DNA of 64,000 bases, from positions 65,949,936 to 66,013,935 of the forward strand of contig CM059564.1 of NCBI GenBank assembly GCA_030386875.1. Direction: 5' to 3'. Made by a program: the position numbers and the translations under genes. This document shows, piece by piece, positions 58,801-64,000 of the stretch (position 1 is its first letter; each line of letters begins with the position of its first letter). Source of the stretch: Morinoia aosen. Taxonomy: Eukaryota > Arthropoda > Malacostraca > Amphipoda > Talitridae. The notes beneath the pieces were generated by a model. The model was given only the letters and a program-made list of their open reading frames with translations. It ran no database searches and was not told the origin of the DNA.

Positions 58801-60853
58801 ATAGAGAAGCGAGCCTTTCTGATTTATTCTTACAGTTGTACAGTTGTGTGAAATGCACATCATCGTACGTCGGCATGACGGTACAAAATTTTTATATCAG
58901 AATGGCCGAACATAGGGGTTGAAGCTTCCGCACGGGGAACCAATTCGCACAATTCGTACGTAATCACGCAGTGAAATGCAACGTACCGATATCCTCTGCG
59001 GACTTCAAAATCTTAGATTCGGCTTAAACTACATGTGACCTCGGAATTTTAGAGTCGCTACATATTTTTAAACGAAAACCGGCCCTCGACAATTCTGACA
59101 GTTCCTACCCATTGCAAATTGCAAGTAGATCTTGTCAATTTTTTTTTCTCTGGAACATGTTTTGATTTATGTTCTGTTTTCGTGATTTCCTTTAATGACT
59201 GTACCCAACATTTTCTTTTATTGTTGTCATAATGAATTTTACTTTTACGAACTGATGATGGATCTGGACTCCGAAACGTATTCCTAGTAAATATGATTAA
59301 GATTCTTGGAATTTTCCTCGTTTTTAAATTCCTCATCAAGTTGAGATTAAAGCAATCAACTGACCCGTTTCAGATGTATTCAACTATAAGATTGTTCGCA
59401 GATTTTTTAAACATCTCAACATAGAAGAAAAATACAAGATTCGTTATGAACGGCGATATACTTGCTAAATTAAAATAAATTCTTAGCTTCGGAATATATG
59501 ACGATTTACAAGCTAAATGAAAATAGAATTTTCAGCTACTTCTCTACTAAATTCACAAAAACTTTCAAATGCACCTTCAACTTTATTAAATTAGTTTGGT
59601 TTTTGTTAGCCTGTCACATACTTTAAGAAATGGATATTAGGTCAAACTATATAGGTTTTAGTCGTAAAAGTATAATAATTTTATGTTGCTACAGGGTTTA
59701 GCTATTCATGATACATAGCTTTCAGTTATGACCATTACGTGACTCATCGGGAATTTAAAGTAGTGAATTCAGTTAGCGGGCCTGATTAAATGCTATAATT
59801 CAACAGTTGGCTAACTAATTTACTAGGTATGAATAGGCTCTTTATTTGATTACAAGTACGCACAGCCCGTCAAAAATGACGGGATTCACTAACTTTCTTT
59901 AAAAAATATTCAAGATGTGGTGCCCAACGAATGTATCCATCCTAACAGCACCCGTAATGAAAAATATTCTTGTACTTGCGCGCTGGTGAAACTCGTATCA
60001 CAGATACGGTCACTATAACTCTCCTAATGAGCATGACAAAAAAAAATGGAAGAAGCGGAATCCAAATAAACCAAAGGTATTATTAGATTGTAGCAGGACC
60101 CGTGGACATTCCATGGAAAATGTCATCGTTAAGCTAGGTGGACCCGAGAAAAAATTCTGTCAGTATTACCTAACCTGTGCTAACCTAGCCTATCTTAATC
60201 TAAGCTAACCTAACCTATCCTAACAAAACCTATCCTGATAAATGTCAAATATTTAAATGCATGGAAACGCCATCTTTTAATGTTACACTGAGGAATTCGG
60301 TATCCATGATACCGCACACTCACACAACCTATGTTTATTAACAAGCAGACACCAAATCGTAAATAAACACACAACGGGTATTATTAGGTTACATACTTTT
60401 ACTTTCATGATTTAAGACCTTAACTTTAATGATAAAATACATAATATTGGAAAGTATCGGTAAAGTATCGGCCGGATTTTGCCGATACCAATACCGATAC
60501 CACTAACCACTAGTGTACAGTAACACGTAGCATTTATTTTCTTTCCTTTGAGGTAAGAAATAAATTTCAGATTGTCTAGGAGAAAATTCATATCACATGA
60601 AGAAATAAGAAAAACAGAAATTATGCCTTTTCAAGCTCTGAATTGCTTTTGGTAATACATATATGATATTTAATAAAGCAAAGTATATAGAGTAATCTAC
60701 AATTTCAAACCTCAGCTACAAAGTACATGCAACAAACCTGGTAAAATAATAATTGTCATGAAGCTGGTCACTGCTGCCAGGAGGAAGGTTGGGAGGTGGT
60801 TGATCACGAGCTGCTTGCTGCACAGGCCACCTGTTGTTGAGCACGGGGTCCCG
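43793..60853 (-). CDS. NDUFA7: NADH dehydrogenase (complex I) accessory subunit NDUFA7 (B14.5a), C-terminal 3 exons
   Basis: Minus-strand exons are 60853-60738, 55124-55020 and 43874-43793 (116, 105 and 82 nt). They join in phases 2 and 2 to give 100 residues plus TGA. NDUFA7 is a small accessory subunit of mitochondrial complex I, about 110 aa in vertebrates, with no catalytic site. The match is RDQPPPNLPPGSSDQL, then NYYFTRDGRR across the first splice junction, followed by a weakly conserved tail ending PKIPGVPYNPPCSLNL. The TQPPP...NYYCTRDGRR block is the family hallmark. The N-terminal exon is not visible in 60854-61246 and probably lies beyond the satellite array at the right edge. The introns (5.6 and 11.1 kb) are repeat-rich. 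Confidence 0.86.
43875..44604. other. NDUFA7 intron, nothing recognised
   Basis: AT-rich intronic DNA upstream of the terminal exon, with only short chance ORFs. Confidence 0.45.
44605..45335 (-). repeat. Repeat family C, copy 2, minus orientation
   Basis: The reverse complement reads cacctgcgggagaagatcgg at one end and tttggagttcttattttatt at the other. It shares cccaagcttctcaggttgcc and the ccattaatttag block with copy 1. Confidence 0.75.
45437..46622. mobile_element. TTAA-flanked MITE, 1186 bp
   Basis: TTAA at 45433-45436 and 46623-46626. Perfect inverted termini: ggacaccgtctaggta and tacctagacggtgtcc. It shares catcttatagaga and the subterminal cggacttttttttta block with the element at 56.1 kb. 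The interior has A/T runs and repeated gagctac segments, and no transposase. The superfamily (piggyBac-like) is inferred from TTAA only. Confidence 0.87.
46627..48822. other. NDUFA7 intron, nothing recognised
   Basis: 2.2 kb of AT-rich DNA. ORFs of 60-70 residues have no family signature. Confidence 0.45.
48823..50080 (+). mobile_element. mariner DNA transposon, inactive
   Basis: Inverted ends aggtaaccaaaaaagttctg (left, about 48830) and the complement of aggtaatcaaaaaagttttg (right, 50060-50078), with TA beside the right end. The length of about 1.25 kb and the interior match Tc1/mariner mariners. The left border is uncertain by several bases. Confidence 0.85.
49102..50005 (+). pseudogene. 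mariner transposase remnant
   Basis: The N-terminal part near 49160-49310 reads YQRFKSGDFSLRDEPWSGRP, the mariner helix-turn-helix/linker signature, and then hits stops. The C-terminal part is open (49439-50005): NNARSHVARGVRDTIQQLGW, HPPYSPDLIPFDYILF and final DANGNYFN. The family has a DD34D catalytic triad. Here the second Asp (HDNAR in active enzymes) is Asn, and the final Asp in PFDYILF is kept. The middle is scrambled by frameshifts. Confidence 0.87.
50360..50942 (+). repeat. Repeat family C, copy 3, left part
   Basis: Runs parallel to copy 1 (attggcatgttgcatcctaa, gctcctcaggttccctccac) up to caatagtaacttagca, where a non-LTR element interrupts it. The copy resumes at 54369 and ends near 54480 (cacctgcgggagacgaacgg). 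Confidence 0.85.
50943..54368 (+). mobile_element. 3.4-kb non-LTR retrotransposon with AP endonuclease and RT
   Basis: Flanked by an 11-bp target duplication gtaacttagca (50932-50942 and 54369-54379) inside family C copy 3. The 5' UTR contains gtgtcgtaagaggcgacta. One long frame encodes endonuclease then RT with no RNase H; the 3' UTR is about 270 bp and ends in TATG-like repeats (ggtatatgtat). The plus strand is strikingly poor in C. Its clade is uncertain: the RGRPRMSWMD ending and absence of RNase H suggest the RTE or a Jockey-group branch. Confidence 0.9.
51120..54095 (+). pseudogene. Non-LTR polyprotein: endonuclease and reverse transcriptase, broken
   Basis: Endonuclease motifs are LGSLNVRG, LSETKL, VVMGDLNARVG, MDYILVS and ISDHYLVEG (to about 51900). 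RT motifs are NGKAPGLDG, VVPLYKGKGD, RGISLLSV, FMDLEKAYDRVD, GVRQGCVMSPWLFNLFMD, the catalytic FADD near 53331-53342, and YLGS. The C-terminus has VLGWFGHVERM and RGRPRMSWMD, ending at TAA 54093-54095. Breaks are an in-frame TGA at 51408-51410, a frameshift between 52271 and 52367, and a frameshift between about 52827 and 52900. The start codon cannot be fixed. Confidence 0.88.
54481..55019. other. NDUFA7 intron, nothing recognised
   Basis: AT-rich intronic DNA between family C copy 3 and the NDUFA7 DGRR exon. Confidence 0.45.
55020..55124 (-). CDS. NDUFA7: NDUFA7 internal exon beginning DGRR
   Basis: Acceptor tgggcag precedes 55124; donor gtaggt follows 55020. It completes Arg and encodes DGRRLVNPAEVVAMNSSKTS, then VTKLLGETAPQPQE, ending in phase 2. 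DGRR directly after NYYFTR is the family hallmark. Confidence 0.85.
55590..55880. repeat. Family D half-copy with GATACC-rich edge
   Basis: 55590-55680 is rich in ccgatacc units. 55690-55880 matches the family D loop and right arm (gttcggtgtccgcttcttga, cggtatcatagataccg, catgcattgatatgtttga). It breaks off at about 55880 and related sequence resumes at 57425. Confidence 0.75.
56098..57271. mobile_element. TTAA-flanked MITE, 1174 bp
   Basis: Left TTAA at 56094-56097; the right flank is ttca (57272-57275), a one-base decay. Inverted termini are gggcacggtttgggt and accccgaaccgtcccc. It shares catcttatagaga.ttttcttgcgc and the subterminal cggacttttttttta with the 45.4-kb element. It is non-coding and lies inside the family D region. 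Confidence 0.82.
57425..57790 (-). repeat. Family D arm, continuation
   Basis: Matches the right arm of the 32-kb foldback: gatagcataggttagataat, gtccacctagcttaacattg, taatgaccgtatctgtgata, gggccgtgcacacttgta. With 55690-55880 it forms one arm split by a 1.5-kb insert that includes the TTAA MITE. Confidence 0.75.
58168..59337. mobile_element. Penelope-like element palindrome, 1.17 kb
   Basis: The left arm (from 58168, gatgaggaatttaaaaacga) and right arm (to 59337, cgtttttaaattcctcatc) are diverged inverted copies meeting near 58760. Each has a gtttcgga/tccgaaac block and the same frame (for example RNTFRSPDPSSVRK). The sequence differs from the 28-kb Penelope family. No clear target duplication was found. 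Confidence 0.8.
58580..58876 (-). pseudogene. Penelope-like GIY-YIG fragment
   Basis: 98-residue frame crossing the palindrome centre. The part SCVQCTSSYVGMTSRYFCNR plus MGEH has the Cys pair, the YVG form of YIG and the catalytic Arg region of Penelope endonucleases. The rest is chance sequence. The left arm encodes a decayed version. Confidence 0.7.
59860..60400 (+). repeat. Family D half-copy, opposite orientation
   Basis: Parallels the left arm of the 31.5-kb foldback: cagcccgtcaaaaatgacgg, actcgtatcacagatacggt, cctaacctgtgctaacctag, cggtatccatgataccg, then the loop sequence acacacaacgggtattatta. Another GATACC-rich edge follows at 60440-60515. Confidence 0.78.
60738..60853 (-). CDS. NDUFA7: NDUFA7 internal exon with QPPPNLPPG block
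   Basis: Acceptor gtgctcag precedes 60853; donor gtttgt follows 60738. It encodes RDPVLNNRWPVQQAARDQPP, then PNLPPGSSDQLHDNYYFT and two bases of Arg. The Pro-rich plus NYY-x-TR block identifies complex I subunit B14.5a. The N-terminal part of the exon is poorly conserved. Confidence 0.85.
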
Positions 60854-61246
60854 CTGAGCACCAGAACAAAGGTGAGCAAATGTGAAATTTGGATATCGTG
60901 AAACAACACAATCTCAGCACACAATTACTCCAACAGTCCAAGTGGCTCAAATATTTTCTTTCAAGTACATACACATAAAACAAAAATGATGATCTTTAAG
61001 ATAAAATATGTAACAATGATGCACTACAGCCTAGAAAATAAGAAAATCTATTCGAAGAAACAAGGACCGTTTACAAGAACGGCTATATATATAATTTTAA
61101 ATTCAACAGCATGTATCCATGCCCATGCTCTTCTTTACTCTGGAATGTATGTGGTGCCAGAACCCAAATAGTTTAGAATAAACCTCTAACTTCATGAAAG
61201 CTATGAAACTCAATATTTTCATTGAGAGTTGAGAACTTATGACATA
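60854..61246. other. NDUFA7 intron before the satellite
   Basis: No N-terminal NDUFA7 exon could be recognised here. AT-rich. Confidence 0.45.
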
Positions 61247-64000
61247 AGATGAAATGAATTGAAGGATGGTGCAGTCTTCACACATAACAGTTGCAATGAA
61301 TTGATGGTGAAGTTTTCACACCTAACAGTTGCAATGAATTGATGGTGAAGTTTTCACACATAACAGTTGCAATGAATTGATGGTGCAATCTTCACACATA
61401 ACAGTTGCAATGAATTGATGGTGAAGTTCTCACACCTAACAGTTGCAATGAATTGACGGTGAAGTCTTCACACAGAACAGTTGCAATGAATTGATGGTGA
61501 AGTCTTCACACATAACAGTTGCAATGAATTGATGGTGAAGTCTTCACACATAACAGTTGCAATGAATTGATGAAGTTCTCACACCTAACAGTTGCAATGA
61601 ATTGACGGTGAAGTCTTCACACATAACAGTTGCAATGAATTGATGGTGAAGTCTTCACACAGAACAGTTGCAATGAATTGATGGTGAAGTCTTCACACAG
61701 AACAGTTGCAAATGAATTGATGGTGAAGTCTTCACACATAACAGTTGCAATGAATTGATGGTGCAGTCTTCACACATAACAGTTGCAATGAATTGATGGT
61801 GAAGTCTTCACACATAACAGTTGCAATGAATTGATGGTGAAGTCTTCACACATAACAGTTGCAATGAATTGATGGTGAAGTCTTCACACATAACAGTTGC
61901 AATGAATTGATGGTGAAGTCTTCACACATAACAGTTGCAATGAATTGATGGTAAAGTCTTCACACATAACAGTTGCAATGAATTGATGGTAAAGTCTTCA
62001 CACATAACAGTTGCAATGAATTGATGGTGAAGTCTTCACACATAACAGTTGCAATGAATTGATGGTGAAGTCTTCACACATAACAGTTGCAATGAATTGA
62101 TGGTGAAGTCTTCACACATAACAGTTGCAATGAATTGATGGTAAAGTCTTCACACATAACAGTTGCAATGAATTGATGGTAAAGTCTTCACACATAACAG
62201 TTGCAATGAATTGATGGTGAAGTCTTCACACAGAACAGTTGCAATGAATTGATGGTGAAGTCTTCACACATAACAGTTGCAATGAATTGATGGTGAAGTT
62301 CTCACACATAACAGTTGCAATGAATTGATGGTGAAGTTCTCACACCTAACAGTTGCAATGAATTGATGGTGAAGTTCTCACACCTAACAGTTGCAATGAA
62401 TTGACGGTGAAGTCTTCACACAGAACAGTTGTAATGAATTGACGGTGAAGTCTTCACGCAGAACAGTTGTAATGAATTGATGGTGAAGTCTTCACACAGA
62501 ACAGTTGCAATGAATTGATGGTGAAGTCTTCACGCAGAACAGTTGCAATGAATTGACGGTGAAGTCTTCACACAGAACAGTTGTAATGAATTGACGGTGA
62601 AGTCTTCACGCAGAACAGTTGCAATGAATTGACGGTGAAGTCTTCACGCAGAACAGTTGCAATGAATTGACGGTGAAGTCTTCACACAGAACAGTTGCAA
62701 TGAATTGACGGTGAAGTCTTCACGCAGAACAGTTGTAATGAATTGATGGTGAAGTCTTCACACATAACAGTTGCAATGAATTGATGGTGAAGTCTTCACA
62801 CATAACAGTTGCAATGAATTGATGGTGAAGTTCTCACACCTAACAGTTGCAATGAATTGACGGTGAAGTCTTCACACATAACAGTTGTAATGAATTGATG
62901 GTGAAGTTCTCACACCTAACAGTTGCAATGAATTGACGGTGAAGTCTTCACACATAACAGTTGCAATGAATTGATGGTGCAGTCTTCACACATAACGGTT
63001 GCAATAAATTGATGGTGAAGTCTTCACACATAACAGTTGCAATGAATTGATGGTGAAGTTCTCACACATAACAGTTGCAATGAATTGATGGTGAAGTTCT
63101 CACACCTAACAGTTGCAATGAATTGACGGTGAAGTCTTCACACAGAACAGTTGTAATGAATTGACGGTGAAGTCTTCACGCAGAACAGTTGTAATGAATT
63201 GATGGTGAAGTCTTCACACAGAACAGTTGCAATGAATTGACGGTGAAGTCTTCACACAGAACAGTTGTAATGAATTGACGGTGAAGTCTTCACGCAGAAC
63301 AGTTGCAATGAATTGACGGTGAAGTCTTCACACAGAACAGTTGCAATGAATTGACGGTGAAGTCTTCACACAGAACAGTTGCAATGAATTGACGGTGAAG
63401 TCTTCACACAGAACAGTTGCAATGAATTGACGGTGAAGTCTTCACACAGAATAGTTGCAATGAATTGACGGTGAAGTCTTCACACAGAACAGTTGCAATG
63501 AATTGACGGTGAAGTCTTCACACAGAACAGTTGCAATGAATTGACGGTGAAGTCTTCACACAGAACAGTTGCAATGAATTGACGGTGAAGTCTTCACGCA
63601 GAACAGTTGCAATGAATTGACGGTGAAGTCTTCACACAGAACAGTTGCAATGAATTGACGGTGAAGTCTTCACACAGAACAGTTGGAATGAATTGACGGT
63701 GAAGTCTTCACGCAGAACAGTTGCAATGAATTGACGGTGAAGTCTTCACGCAGAACAGTTGCAATGAATTGACGGTGAAGTCTTCACACAGAACAGTTGC
63801 AATGAATTGACGGTGAAGTCTTCACGCAGAACAGTTGTAATGAATTGATGGTGAAGTCTTCACACATAACAGTTGCAATGAATTGACGGTGAAGTCTTCA
63901 CGCAGAACAGTTGTAATGAATTGATGGTGAAGTCTTCACACATAACAGTTGCAATGAATTGATGGTGAAGTCTTCACACATAACAGTTGCAATGAATTGA
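61247..64000 (+). repeat. 38-bp satellite array, ~72 units, open at the right edge
   Basis: Unit cataacagttgcaatgaatt followed by gatggtgaagtcttcaca, 38 bp. Variable sites are cata/caga/ccta, gatgg/gacgg, tgcaatg/tgtaatg, gtcttca/gttctca and cacac/cacgc. Each typical unit contains the palindrome gtgaagtcttcac. caga and gacgg variants dominate after about 62400. The array continues past the window and lies within or beside the NDUFA7 5' intron. Confidence 0.96.

Noticed and set aside
61247-64000. Regular 38-bp repeats as a CRISPR array
   Set aside because: Units are contiguous with no unique spacers and sit in a eukaryotic intronic context; this is a satellite.

Overview
The window is nuclear DNA of an animal, most likely an insect or another arthropod. 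It is AT-rich, its genes have introns with GT-AG borders, and it carries many degraded transposable elements, including a mariner, non-LTR retrotransposons, Penelope-like elements and TTAA-flanked MITEs. I cannot name the species. Three conserved housekeeping genes were recognised by translating exons by eye and checking that splice phases agree.

Layout. (1) 1-11.4 kb, plus strand: the last five coding exons of an SLC35D-type nucleotide-sugar transporter (6749-11439). Its introns carry many copies of one SINE-like repeat (family A), and its N-terminal exons lie upstream of the window. (2) 11.4-17.9 kb: mostly unique AT-rich DNA, probably 3' UTR and intergenic. (3) 18.9-34.5 kb, minus strand: the complete anaphase-promoting complex subunit 10 gene (ANAPC10) in four coding exons, with initiator ATG and C-terminal Ile-Arg tail. 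Its introns hold a 31-bp minisatellite, a 1.1-kb near-perfect palindrome flanked by TTAA, a second TTAA element, an inverted dimer of a Penelope-like retroelement with an 11-bp target duplication, a 1-kb foldback element (family D) and a small hairpin MITE. (4) 35.07-41.59 kb, minus strand: an apparently full-length 6.5-kb two-ORF non-LTR retrotransposon with gag zinc knuckles, AP endonuclease, reverse transcriptase and RNase H. It sits inside a family A SINE and has a 13-bp target duplication. (5) 43.8-60.9 kb, minus strand: the last three coding exons of NDUFA7, a complex I accessory subunit. Its introns hold repeat family C, two more TTAA elements, a dead mariner, a second 3.4-kb non-LTR element inserted into a family C copy with an 11-bp duplication, family D fragments and a Penelope-derived palindrome. 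(6) 61.25-64.0 kb: a 38-bp satellite array of about 72 units that runs off the window.

The three genes are unrelated single-copy cellular genes: Golgi/ER sugar-nucleotide transport, ubiquitin ligase, and mitochondrial respiration. No operon or gene cluster is implied. The more unusual signals are in the repeats: four large inverted repeats in introns, nested insertions with readable target duplications, SINE orientation that follows the host gene's direction, a quasi-palindromic 17-mer shared between repeat families, and a 20-unit higher-order duplication in the satellite. I found no convincing new biological system beyond these.
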